Source: Cryobacterium sp. M96 (lineage in GTDB: Bacteria; Actinomycetota; Actinomycetes; Actinomycetales; Microbacteriaceae). From it: a stretch of 64,000 nucleotides of DNA. The DNA lies in the NCBI RefSeq assembly GCF_002929845.1, contig NZ_PJJS01000038.1, positions 18,253-82,252 on the forward strand, read 5' to 3'. The position numbers were made by a program, and so were the translations under genes. Position 1 is the first letter of the stretch, and each line of letters starts with the position of its first letter. Shown here in pieces: positions 1 through 9,083 of the stretch. A model generated the notes under the pieces. That model saw only the letters and a list, made by a program, of their open reading frames with translations. It ran no database searches and was not told the origin of the DNA.

Positions 1-1
1 C

Positions 2-769
2 CTGGAGAACTTCGTCACGGTGCTGAGCCAGGGATACTTCTGGAACTCCCTGCGCAACACCTTCAGCATCTTCCTGCTCTCGAGCATCCCCCAGATCATC
101 GTCGCGCTCGGCATCGCCGCCGTGCTCGACTTCAACCTGCGCGGAAAGACCTTCTGGCGCATGGGCGTGCTCCTTCCCTACGTCGTGGCCCCGGTCGCCG
201 TCGCACTCATCTTCAACGACCTCTTCGGCGACAAGTTCGGCTTGATCAACAGCGCGATCATGAGCCTGGGCCTCGAGCCCGTGCGCTGGCACGTCGACGT
301 GATCCCCAGCCACCTCGCCATCGCCACAATGGTGAACTTCCGCTGGACCGGTTACAACGCCCTTATCTTCCTCGCCGCCATGCAGGCCGTCCCGCGCGAT
401 TACTACGAGGCCGCCATCATCGACGGCGCCAACCGCTGGCGCACCTTCGGGTCGATCACCCTGCCGCTGCTGCGACCGATCATCATCTTCGTCATCCTGA
501 CCTCGACGATCGGCGGGCTGCAGATCTTCGACGAGGCACGCATGTTCGACAACGTCGGCCAGGGCGGAGCCAGTCGCCAGTGGCAGACGCTCACCCTGTA
601 CATCTACGAACTCGGCTGGAACCAGCGCAACTTCGGCCGGGCGTCCGCCGTGGCCTGGCTCCTGTTCCTGATCATCATCCTCATCGCTGTCATCAACTTC
701 CTCATCACCCGTCGCATCGCGGGCACCGGCGACCGCAAGCTGCGCGTCCGCGCGAAAGGCATCTCATGA
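2..769 (+). CDS. Sugar ABC transporter permease, MalF-like (5' end outside window)
   Basis: Inner-membrane permease of a CUT1-type carbohydrate importer. The reading frame is open from base 2, so the N-terminus lies upstream. About five hydrophobic helices are visible. The cytoplasmic loop that docks on the ATPase is present as EAAIIDGANRW followed by ITLPLLRP, the conserved EAA motif of binding-protein-dependent permeases. The gene overlaps the next permease by ATGA (766-769), so the two are translationally coupled. The beta-glucosidase downstream suggests a beta-glucoside such as cellobiose as substrate, which is inference. The solute-binding protein is presumably upstream, and no ATPase is visible here. 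CUT1 systems often share one ATPase encoded elsewhere. Confidence 0.93.
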   Translation: MENFVTVLSQGYFWNSLRNTFSIFLLSSIPQIIVALGIAAVLDFNLRGKTFWRMGVLLPYVVAPVAVALIFNDLFGDKFGLINSAIMSLGLEPVRWHVDVIPSHLAIATMVNFRWTGYNALIFLAAMQAVPRDYYEAAIIDGANRWRTFGSITLPLLRPIIIFVILTSTIGGLQIFDEARMFDNVGQGGASRQWQTLTLYIYELGWNQRNFGRASAVAWLLFLIIILIAVINFLITRRIAGTGDRKLRVRAKGIS

Positions 770-1604
770 GCAAGACCATCATCGGCGGGCACGACCGTCG
801 GCCGTCCCTCTGGGTCTACGGCATCCTGATCGCGGTTATCCTCGGCTCGGCCTTCCCGATCTGGTGGTCGTTCCTGATCGGCAGCCAGGATGCCTCCGCG
901 CTGAACCAGAACGGGATGATGTGGATCCCGGGCGGTAACTTCATCGCCAACGCGGCCACGGTCATCGACAGCATCCCGTTCTGGACGGCGCTCGGCAACA
1001 GCATCATCGTGTCGTCCGTGGTGTCGCTCAGCGTCGTGATGTTCTCGACGCTCGCCGGCTACGCCTTCGCCAAGCTGAAGTTCCGCGGCCGGGAAGGTCT
1101 GCTCATCTTCGTGATCGCGACCATGGCCGTGCCGACCCAGCTCGGCGTCGTGCCCCTGTTCATCGTCATGTCAAGGCTCGGCTGGACCGGCAGCCTCTGG
1201 GCCGTCATCGCGCCCGCCATGGTGACCGCGTTCGGCGTGTTCTGGATGACCCAGTACCTGCGCGACGCACTGCCCGACGAGCTGATCGAGGCGGTGCGCA
1301 TGGACGGAGCGTCGATGATCCGCAGCTTCTGGCACATCGGTCTCCCGGCCGCCCGCCCGGCCGCGGCGATGCTCGCCCTGTTCACGTTCATCGGCACCTG
1401 GACCAACTTCTTCTGGCCGTTCATCGTGCTCGGCCCCGGCAACCCGACCCTCCCGGTTGCACTGCAGCAGCTGCAGGCCGCCTTCTACGTCGACTACTCG
1501 CTCGTGCTGGCCGGCGTGGTGCTCTCGATCATCCCGCTGATCCTGGTCTTCATCTTCCTGGGTAAGCAGCTCGTGGCCGGAATCATGCAGGGCGCGGTCA
1601 AGGG

Positions 1605-1608
<4 letters not shown>
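766..1608 (+). CDS. Sugar ABC transporter permease, MalG-like
   Basis: Second permease of the same importer, 280 residues. The start at 766 lies inside the upstream stop (ATGA). It has about six transmembrane helices and the EAA loop ELIEAVRMDGA with GLPAARP. It should pair with the preceding MalF-like subunit to form the translocation channel. The glucosidase start overlaps its stop (ATGA, 1605-1608), so permeases and glycosidase form one translationally coupled run. Confidence 0.93.
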
Positions 1609-3062
<1,454 letters not shown>

Positions 3063-3090
3063 ACCGGAACCGCGAGGGATGCGGGCAAAA

Positions 3091-3102
3091 TATAATGGCG
3101 TC
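3091..3102 (+). promoter_or_regulatory. Consensus -10 for a leaderless LacI transcript
   Basis: TATAAT at 3091-3096 is followed by six bases and then the ATG at 3103. Transcription should start on the A of the start codon. No ribosome binding site precedes it. Confidence 0.7.
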
Positions 3103-4131
3103 ATGATAACGAGTGTGCGCCAGGTCCGTCCTTCGCAGCCCACCCTGGAAATGGTGGCCGAGGTGGCCGGGGTTTCCCGGGCCACCGTGAGCCGGGTCGT
3201 GAACGGGTCCACCAGGGTCAGCCCAGAGATCGTCGCCTCGGTGACGGACGCCATCAACCAGCTCAACTATGTTCCGAACCGGGCGGCCCGCTCGCTCGCG
3301 AGCCGGCAGACCGAGGCCGTGGCCCTGGTCGTGCCTGAGGATATGACCCGGTTCTTCGGTGATCCCTACTTCGCCGCGGTCGTGCAGGGCATCACCCGCC
3401 GACTCGACCAAAGTGATTACACGCTCAACCTGCTCGTTGCGTCGAGCGACCCACGGCACAAGACTCTGCGCTACCTGCGCTCGGGCAACGTCGACGGAGC
3501 GCTCATCATCTCGCACCACACCGGCGACGACTTCGTGGCCGAACTCGACAAGACCATGCCGGTGGTCTTCGGCGGCCGGCCGTCGAACGCGGACAACCTC
3601 GCCGCCTACTTCGTTGACGTCGACAACGCGGCGGGTGCCGAGACGGGCACCCAGCACCTCGTCGACATCGGGCGCCGCCGCATCGGCTCGATCGCCGGCG
3701 CGGTGGACATGCCGGCCGGCATCGACCGCCTCACCGGGTTCGAGCGCACGCTGGAGCGGGCCGGGCTGCCCGCGGATGCCGTCGAACTCGCCGACTTCAC
3801 AGCCGCCGGTGGCGCGGCAGCCACCCGCCGGCTGCTGGAGCGGTGCCCCGACATCGACGGCCTCTTCGTGGCGAGCGACCTGATGGCCACCGGGGCGGTG
3901 GATGTGCTGCGTGAGCTCGGCCGCTCTGTGCCCGGCGACGTGGCCATCGTCGGGTTCGACGACAGCCCGGCCGCGACGAGCGGCCCGGTGCCGCTGACTA
4001 CGGTGAGCCAGCCCTCCGAGGAAATGGGCTACGCGATGGCGGACATTCTGCTGCGCCGGCTCGCCGCCGACGAGAGCATGCCGCACCGCACCCTCATGCC
4101 GACCCGTTTGGTACTACGCGAGTCGGCGTGA
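3103..4131 (+). CDS. LacI-family transcriptional regulator
   Basis: DNA-binding repressor with a sugar-sensing periplasmic-binding-protein fold. The N-terminal helix-turn-helix reads PTLEMVAEVAGVSRATVSRV, followed by the hinge (NYVPNRAARSLAS) and the effector domain with GFDDSPAA near the C-terminus. Length 342 from 3103. An upstream ATG at 3079 is in frame, but the perfect -10 six bases before 3103 makes 3103 the better start. It lies directly after the glucosidase, so it probably controls the sugar operon. The operator would be upstream of the window. Its own promoter lets it be expressed separately from the operon. Confidence 0.92.
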   Translation: MITSVRQVRPSQPTLEMVAEVAGVSRATVSRVVNGSTRVSPEIVASVTDAINQLNYVPNRAARSLASRQTEAVALVVPEDMTRFFGDPYFAAVVQGITRRLDQSDYTLNLLVASSDPRHKTLRYLRSGNVDGALIISHHTGDDFVAELDKTMPVVFGGRPSNADNLAAYFVDVDNAAGAETGTQHLVDIGRRRIGSIAGAVDMPAGIDRLTGFERTLERAGLPADAVELADFTAAGGAAATRRLLERCPDIDGLFVASDLMATGAVDVLRELGRSVPGDVAIVGFDDSPAATSGPVPLTTVSQPSEEMGYAMADILLRRLAADESMPHRTLMPTRLVLRESA

Positions 4132-4150
4132 CACGCGCGGCTTCCCCGGT

Positions 4151-4208
4151 GCGGGTGCTGCGCCGTTGCGCGCGTGGCGCGCCGGCAGCGTAGCGGCGCA
4201 GCACCCGC
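4151..4208. repeat. 58-bp repeat, copy A, able to form a hairpin
   Basis: The stretch begins GCGGGTGCTGCGCCG and ends CGGCGCAGCACCCGC, so its ends are inverted repeats. It sits between two convergent genes (LacI and the luciferase-like oxidoreductase). A second copy, differing at about seven positions, is at 20537-20594. Degenerate 9-bp ACCGGC-type repeats fill 4210-4245. Confidence 0.75.
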
Positions 4209-4250
4209 GCACCGGCAATACCGGCGGGACCGGCAGGACGGGCAGGGCGG

Positions 4251-5177
4251 TCAGGCCAGCTGAGGCATGACCTCGCGGGCGATGAAGTCCAAGTGGCCGA
4301 GGTCGGACAGGTCCATGATCTGCAGGTAGACGCACTCGACCCCGTCGTGGGCGAGGGCGCCGAGGCGGTCCACGACCTCGGACGCCGTGCCGGCCACGCC
4401 GTGCGCCCGCAGCTCGGCCGGTTCCCGGCCCGCGGCCGCGGCCCGGCGAATGAAGTCTGCCTCGTTCGCGCCCGCGACGGCGATCAGCGCCGCCGAGTAC
4501 ACCAGCTCACGGGGATCGCGACCGATGGCCGCGCATGCAGCGCGCACGCCGGCGAACTTGGCCGGGACATCCGCGAAATCCGGGAACGGCAGGTTGAACT
4601 CGGTGGCGAAGCGGGCAGCCAGGGCCGGGGTACGCCTGGCGCCGCCACCGCCCACGATCACCGGGATGCGGGCCTGCACGGGCTTGGGCAGGGCGGGCGA
4701 GTCGACGAGCGTGTAGTGCTCGCCGGCGAAGCTGTAGCGGTCGCCGACCGGGGTCTCCCAGAGCCCGGTCACGATCTCCAGCTGCTCCTCGAGCATGCCG
4801 AACCGCCTGGCCGGGAACGGGATGCCGTAGGCCAGGTGTTCCTGCTCGAACCAGCCGGTGCCGAGGCCGAGCTCGACCCGCCCGCCCGACATCTGGTCGA
4901 CCTGCGCCACCTGGATCGCGAGGATCCCCGGCGGACGGTAGGTCACCGACGAGACCAAAGTGCCGAGGCGGATGCGCCGGGTCTCCCGGGCGAGGCCCGC
5001 CAGGGTGGTCCACGCATCCGTCGGCCCCGGCAGCACGGGAGCCGTGTCTCCCATCGCGAGGTAGTGGTCGGAGCGGAAGAACGCGTCGAAGCCGAGCGTC
5101 TCCGTGGCCTGGGCCACGGCGAGGATGTCGTCGTAGGAGGCACCCTGCTGCGGTTCGGTGAAAATGCGAAGTCTCAT
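4251..5177 (-). CDS. LLM-class oxidoreductase (F420-dependent type)
   Basis: TIM-barrel flavin/F420 oxidoreductase of the bacterial luciferase superfamily, 308 residues. Typical segments are FFRSDHYLAMG, RIRLGTLVSSVTYR, GRVELGLGTGW, YGIPFPARRFGMLEEQLEI and IPVIVGGGGARRTPALAA. The start at 5177 is chosen because its ATG overlaps the methyltransferase stop (ATGA, 5174-5177). The substrate cannot be deduced. In actinobacteria most of these proteins use F420 rather than FMN. Co-transcription with a DNA methyltransferase gives no functional hint. Confidence 0.9.
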   Translation of the reverse strand: MRLRIFTEPQQGASYDDILAVAQATETLGFDAFFRSDHYLAMGDTAPVLPGPTDAWTTLAGLARETRRIRLGTLVSSVTYRPPGILAIQVAQVDQMSGGRVELGLGTGWFEQEHLAYGIPFPARRFGMLEEQLEIVTGLWETPVGDRYSFAGEHYTLVDSPALPKPVQARIPVIVGGGGARRTPALAARFATEFNLPFPDFADVPAKFAGVRAACAAIGRDPRELVYSAALIAVAGANEADFIRRAAAAGREPAELRAHGVAGTASEVVDRLGALAHDGVECVYLQIMDLSDLGHLDFIAREVMPQLA

Positions 5178-6184
5178 GCTCCCAGCCTCGCCCCGGGCCG
5201 GTCGGCGCCGAAATCGAACAGCGCCGGCTGGGCCGGCTCCGGCGCGGCCGGCTCGGGCACGGCCGGCTCGGGCACGGCCGGCTCGAATCCGCCGGGCAGG
5301 AACTCCACCGCGGGCAGTAGCGCGAAGCGCGTGCGCATGACCTGGATCGACTCGGGGTTCTGGTCCACCAGCACGAAGCGGCGGCCGAGGGCCGCGGCAA
5401 CCGCACCCGTCGTGCCGCTGCCGGCGAAGAAGTCGAGCACCCAGTCCCCCTCGCGGCTGGACGCCTGGATCATACGGCGCAGGATGCCGACGGGCTTCTG
5501 GGTGGGATAACCGGTCTTTTCCTTGCCGGTGGGCGACACGATCGTGTGCCACCAGACATCCGTCGGCAGCTTGCCCTTCGCGACCTTCTCGGGGGTGACC
5601 AGACCGGGCGCCATATAGGGCTCACGGTCGACCGTGGTCGAGTCGAAGTAGTACCGGGCCGGGTTCTTCACGTAGACCAGGATCGTGTCGTGCTTGGTCG
5701 GCCAGCGGTTCTTCGACTTCGCGCCGTAATCGTAGGCCCAGATCAGCTCGTTCAGGAAGCAGTCCCGGCCGAAGAGGGCGTCGAGCAACACCTTGGCGTA
5801 GTGCGCCTCGCGGTAGTCGAGGTGCAGGTAGAGGGTGCCGTCATCGGACAGGAGGCGCCAGGCCTCGATCAGGCGCGGCTCGAGGAAGGCCCAATAGTCC
5901 TCGAACTGGTCGTCGTAGCCGAGCAGGTCACCCTTGATCCGCTCATACCGCTGGCCCTTGAAGCCGGTGATGATGCCCGCGGCGTCCGCACCCAGGGCGA
6001 CGGATACCGGGCTCGCCGGTGCGCGCACCGACGTCGTGGTCTGCCGGTTCTGCTTGCGCCCCGTGTTGAACGGCGGGTCCAGGTAGATCAGCGTGAAGGC
6101 CGCGTCGGGCAGCTGCGGCAGAACCTCGAGGTTGTTCGCGTGGACGACACGGCTGGGGGAGGAGGGAGACCACGCGATCGGCAT
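5174..6184 (-). CDS. Site-specific DNA methyltransferase (N4/N6, beta-type order)
   Basis: Adenine-N6 or cytosine-N4 methyltransferase, 336 residues. Catalytic motif IV is near the N-terminus (YLDPPFNTG) and the SAM-binding motif I near the C-terminus (DFFAGSGTTGAVAAALGR), with the variable target-recognition region between them. That order is typical of the beta class. No restriction endonuclease or specificity subunit is nearby, so it looks like an orphan (regulatory or housekeeping) methylase. The C-terminal tail carries tandem PEPAV/PEPAA units before the final LFDFG. The target sequence cannot be read from the gene. Confidence 0.93.
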   Translation of the reverse strand: MPIAWSPSSPSRVVHANNLEVLPQLPDAAFTLIYLDPPFNTGRKQNRQTTTSVRAPASPVSVALGADAAGIITGFKGQRYERIKGDLLGYDDQFEDYWAFLEPRLIEAWRLLSDDGTLYLHLDYREAHYAKVLLDALFGRDCFLNELIWAYDYGAKSKNRWPTKHDTILVYVKNPARYYFDSTTVDREPYMAPGLVTPEKVAKGKLPTDVWWHTIVSPTGKEKTGYPTQKPVGILRRMIQASSREGDWVLDFFAGSGTTGAVAAALGRRFVLVDQNPESIQVMRTRFALLPAVEFLPGGFEPAVPEPAVPEPAAPEPAQPALFDFGADRPGARLGA

Positions 6185-6196
6185 TCCTTCATTGTG
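6185..6196 (-). promoter_or_regulatory. Putative leaderless -10 of the methyltransferase
   Basis: On the minus strand CACAAT is followed by GAAGGA and then the ATG at 6184. The six-base gap matches the leaderless pattern seen elsewhere in the window, although the first base of the hexamer is C rather than T. Confidence 0.4.
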
Positions 6197-6206
6197 TCAG
6201 GCAGCC

Positions 6207-6218
6207 TACGCTGAGGGG
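6207..6218 (+). promoter_or_regulatory. Leaderless -10 of the GNAT gene
   Basis: TACGCT (6207-6212) lies six bases before the ATG at 6219. It diverges from the methyltransferase promoter within a 34-bp gap. Confidence 0.5.
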
Positions 6219-6551
6219 ATGACACCAGATGCAGCATCCCCGGAAACGACCGGGGAATCCGACTCGGTCGTATTCCGTCACGAACCGGCCCTGGCCCGGT
6301 ACACGCTCGAGCTCGCCGGCACCACCGTGGGCTTCGCCGACTACGAGGTCGCCGGCCAGGATGTGCTGTTCACCCACGTCGAGGTGGACCCGGCGCACCG
6401 GGGCGAAGGTCTGGCGGGCATCCTCGTCGAGCAGGCGCTCGACGATGTTCGCACCCGCACCACGCTCACGGTCGTGCCGGTGTGCCCCTACGTTGTGCGC
6501 TGGATCGACCTGCACGCCGAGTACCAGGACCTGCTCACGCGCGGACGGTAG
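6219..6551 (+). CDS. GNAT-type N-acetyltransferase (Gcn5-like, YjdJ type)
   Basis: Small (110-residue) acetyltransferase-fold protein. The acetyl-CoA pocket region reads FTHVEVDPAHRGEGLAGILVE, and the C-terminal part VVPVCPYVVRWIDLHAEYQ is typical of the short YjdJ/Acetyltransf_CG family. The substrate is unknown. It is convergent with the lipoate ligase, with only 24 bp between stops. The start at 6219 is supported by the adjacent -10. Confidence 0.85.
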   Translation: MTPDAASPETTGESDSVVFRHEPALARYTLELAGTTVGFADYEVAGQDVLFTHVEVDPAHRGEGLAGILVEQALDDVRTRTTLTVVPVCPYVVRWIDLHAEYQDLLTRGR

Positions 6552-6575
6552 CCCGCGCATTGACGGCCCCGTGGC

Positions 6576-7625
6576 CTAGGGAACCCGCCCGATCCACTCT
6601 TCGGTGCCGAACTTGGTCTCTACCAGCTCGGTCGCCCTGGCATATTCCGCTTCGGTGATCTCTCCGGCGACGGCGCCATAGAGCCCGGTGAAGGTCGCCT
6701 TCATCCGGTCGATGATCGCATCCCGGCTGAGGCCGGTCTGGCTGCGCAGCGGGTCGACGCGCTTCGCGGCGCTCGTGATGCCCTTGTCGCTGAGTTTCTC
6801 CCGGCCGATGCGGAGCACCTGCACCATCTTGTCGCCGTCCATGTCGTAGCTCATGGTGACGTGGTGCAGCACGGCGCCGCTGCCGAGACGTTTCTGCGCG
6901 GCCCCGCCGATCTTGCCCTTGGGGCTCGTGATGTCGTTCAGCGGCTGGTAGTAAGCGTCGATGCCGAGGGATTTGAGCGCCGTGAGCACCCACTCGTCGA
7001 GGAATGCATAGGAGTCAGCGAACGTCATGCCCTGAACGAGGTCGGTCGGTGCGTAGATCGAGTAGGTGATGACCGAGCCGGCTTCCATGAACATGGCGCC
7101 GCCGCCGCTGATCCGGCGCACGACGGTGAAGCCGTGCTTGGCGGCCTGGACCGGGTCGACCTCGTTCTTCAGGGACTGGAAGCTGCCGATGACGACGGCC
7201 GGCTCCGTCCATTCCCAGATCCGCATCGTGGGGTTGCGGCGCCCCTCGCCAACCTCGATCGCGAGCACCTCGTCAAGCGCCATCTGCATGACGGGAGCGA
7301 CAGCCTTGGTGTGGATCAGCTGCCACTCGTAGTCGCGCCAGCCGCTGGCCTGGGCGAGGGAGCGACGGATGGCCACCGCCACCGATTCGGGCGAGAACCC
7401 GAGCAGCGTGGCATGGGCCGGGAGCGCGGCGCGCACTGCGGCGGCGATGCTGACCGCGTCGCTGTCGGCGGACAGGCCGTTCACGGCCGCGTTGATGTCG
7501 CCGAGCGCACTGTCGGGCTCGAGGAAGAAATCACCGGCCAGCCGGAAGTCGACGATCGTGTTGTCAACGACATCGAGATCGACGACGACGAGCTTGCCGC
7601 CTGGAACTTTATATTCACCGTGCAT
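6576..7625 (-). CDS. lplA: Lipoate--protein ligase with N-terminal accessory domain
   Basis: Attaches lipoate to E2 or H proteins of 2-oxoacid dehydrogenases and the glycine cleavage system. Residues 1 to about 90 resemble the small lipoate-ligase accessory domain, and the catalytic BPL/LplA domain follows. The ligase signature RRISGGGAMF and the lysine-containing GKIGGAAQKR are present. Length 349. Accessory domain first, catalytic domain second is a domain order found in actinobacterial and archaeal homologues. It lies 9 bp after the hydrolase gene. Its own candidate -10 starts within the hydrolase stop codon. Confidence 0.9.
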   Translation of the reverse strand: MHGEYKVPGGKLVVVDLDVVDNTIVDFRLAGDFFLEPDSALGDINAAVNGLSADSDAVSIAAAVRAALPAHATLLGFSPESVAVAIRRSLAQASGWRDYEWQLIHTKAVAPVMQMALDEVLAIEVGEGRRNPTMRIWEWTEPAVVIGSFQSLKNEVDPVQAAKHGFTVVRRISGGGAMFMEAGSVITYSIYAPTDLVQGMTFADSYAFLDEWVLTALKSLGIDAYYQPLNDITSPKGKIGGAAQKRLGSGAVLHHVTMSYDMDGDKMVQVLRIGREKLSDKGITSAAKRVDPLRSQTGLSRDAIIDRMKATFTGLYGAVAGEITEAEYARATELVETKFGTEEWIGRVP

Positions 7626-7637
7626 GACGCCAGCCTA
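7626..7637 (-). promoter_or_regulatory. Leaderless -10 of lplA, overlapping the upstream stop codon
   Basis: TAGGCT on the minus strand ends six bases before the ATG at 7625. Its first three bases are the TAG stop codon of the upstream hydrolase. Confidence 0.5.
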
Positions 7638-8486
7638 ATCGGCGCGCACGGCAAAACGTTTGGCCAGCCACCCGATCAGGTCGTCGAAGACATCCTCACG
7701 GTTCGTCTCGTTGAACACCTCGTGGCGGGCACCGGGGTAGGTGATGACCCGGATGTCCCGAAGTCCCGACCGCCCGGAATAGGCCCGAACCAGCCTGCGA
7801 GCGCTGCGCTCCCCGCCCACGATGTCGTCACCGCCGACCAGGATGAGCAGCGGCAGGCCCGGCGGCAGGTCGCGGCCCGGCCTGCCGAAGAGGCGCGCCG
7901 CCTCTCGCAGCCCGAACAGCTTGGCCAGCGGGGTCGTGGTCGTGAGCGGGTCGGCGATGAAAGCGCGGGCCACCTCTGGATCGCGGCTGAGCCACTCCAC
8001 CCCGGTGTCGCCGAGGTGCTTGTGTCGGCGGTTGAGGTCGCCGCTGTCCAGGTAGCCGGGCATCCGGTAGGCCGTGCCGCTGAGCACGACCGCGTCGTAA
8101 TCGGCGGCGTGCGCGTTGACGATCATCTGGACCATGAAGGACCCCCAGCTGTGGCCGAGCAGCACGAGCGGCAGGTCAGGGTGAGTGGCGCGGATGATCC
8201 CACTCAGCTGGCGTACGCCGGCCACTGCCGCGCGCAGTCCGCCGGGGCCGAGGCGGCCGAGGCGGGACAGGTCGCCGTCATACTGGTGCACTCCGGTCTG
8301 GCCGTGGCCGCGGTGGTCGTCGGCGTAGACCGTGTAGCCGGCCGTGTTCAGTCGGGTGGCGAGCTCCGCATACCGCTGCGCATGCTCACCGACCCCGTGA
8401 GCGAGCTGCACGATTGCCCGCGGGCGATCGACCGGCCAGGTGAAATACGTGATCGAGACGCCAAAGTCATCCGTGTAGGTAGGCAC
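7635..8486 (-). CDS. Alpha/beta hydrolase (serine aminopeptidase S33 / monoacylglycerol-lipase type)
   Basis: Cytoplasmic hydrolase of 283 residues. The Ser-Asp-His triad is visible as nucleophile GHSWGS, acid GGDDIVGG and base PGARHEVFNE. The lid and oxyanion region includes VQLAHGVGEHAQRYAELA and ADDHRGHGQT, as in monoglyceride or lysophospholipid lipases. The start codon is GTG at 8486, six bases after CAGACT, which suggests a leaderless transcript. The true substrate is unknown; a lipid ester is likely. Confidence 0.88.
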   Translation of the reverse strand: MPTYTDDFGVSITYFTWPVDRPRAIVQLAHGVGEHAQRYAELATRLNTAGYTVYADDHRGHGQTGVHQYDGDLSRLGRLGPGGLRAAVAGVRQLSGIIRATHPDLPLVLLGHSWGSFMVQMIVNAHAADYDAVVLSGTAYRMPGYLDSGDLNRRHKHLGDTGVEWLSRDPEVARAFIADPLTTTTPLAKLFGLREAARLFGRPGRDLPPGLPLLILVGGDDIVGGERSARRLVRAYSGRSGLRDIRVITYPGARHEVFNETNREDVFDDLIGWLAKRFAVRAD

Positions 8487-8498
8487 GAGGCCAGTCTG
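8487..8498 (-). promoter_or_regulatory. Putative leaderless -10 of the hydrolase
   Basis: CAGACT on the minus strand is followed by six bases and a GTG start at 8486. Confidence 0.4.
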
Positions 8499-8572
8499 GC
8501 AGGACTCGCCCCGCGCGTCTCTGGATTCCGGTTCTTTGCCGTCGATCCTGAACTAGGCTGCGAGCAGGGAAT

Positions 8573-8589
8573 ACTTAGCGAGGCTAAGT
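8573..8589. promoter_or_regulatory. Palindromic operator upstream of the MarR gene
   Basis: ACTTAGCGAGGCTAAGT is a perfect inverted repeat with 7-bp arms and a 3-bp centre. It lies just before the candidate -10 TAGGGT (8593-8598) of the MarR gene. MarR proteins usually repress their own promoters by binding such dyads. The core TTAGC-N3-GCTAA recurs upstream of cstA at 54979-54991. Confidence 0.6.
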
Positions 8590-8592
8590 GGT

Positions 8593-8606
8593 TAGGGTGG
8601 GTAGCT
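8593..8606 (+). promoter_or_regulatory. -10 element of the MarR gene, nearly leaderless
   Basis: TAGGGT at 8593-8598 precedes the ATG at 8607 by eight bases. No ribosome binding site fits in this space. Confidence 0.45.
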
Positions 8607-9083
8607 ATGGAATCTTCACCGACATCTCACGTGCTTGCGCCGGAGGTCTCCCCTGGTCGACGTGCGACGGTAGCCGAGTTGAGTCACGATTTCCGGCTGG
8701 CCAACGGCCGGCTGGCCCGCCGCCTGCGGCAGGAGAAGGCCGACAATGAGCTCAGCTCGAGCCAGTTCTCGGCCCTCGGCACCCTGTTTTTCCATGGCCC
8801 GTTCACCCTCCGCGAGCTCAGCGAACGCGAGCGGGTCACGCCGCCGTCGATGAATCGCACGGTCAACGCGCTGGTCGAGGCTGGCCTCGTGAACCGGGCC
8901 GGCTCTGCCGACGACGGCCGCAAGGTGGTGCTCACGGTGACCGACCAGGGGCGCACCCTGATGCGGGAGACGCGCAAACGCCGGGATGCCTGGCTCGCCC
9001 AGCGCATCGTCACGCTCAGCCCCGACCAGCGCCGGATCCTCACCGAGGCCGTCGACATCATGAAGGAACTCGCCAACAGTTGA
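8607..9083 (+). CDS. MarR-family transcriptional regulator
   Basis: Winged-helix repressor, 158 residues. The recognition region reads LRELSERERVTPPSMNRTVNALVEAGLVNR, followed by the wing SADDGRKVVLTVTDQG. The palindrome at 8573-8589 is its probable operator. The MFS exporter downstream overlaps its stop codon (TTGA), so regulator and exporter form an operon. MarR plus an MFS pump usually means resistance to, or sensing of, a small toxic compound; the ligand here is unknown. Confidence 0.92.
   Translation: MESSPTSHVLAPEVSPGRRATVAELSHDFRLANGRLARRLRQEKADNELSSSQFSALGTLFFHGPFTLRELSERERVTPPSMNRTVNALVEAGLVNRAGSADDGRKVVLTVTDQGRTLMRETRKRRDAWLAQRIVTLSPDQRRILTEAVDIMKELANS

Noticed and set aside
5174..6184. 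Restriction-modification system
   Set aside because: No endonuclease, specificity subunit or helicase flanks the methyltransferase.
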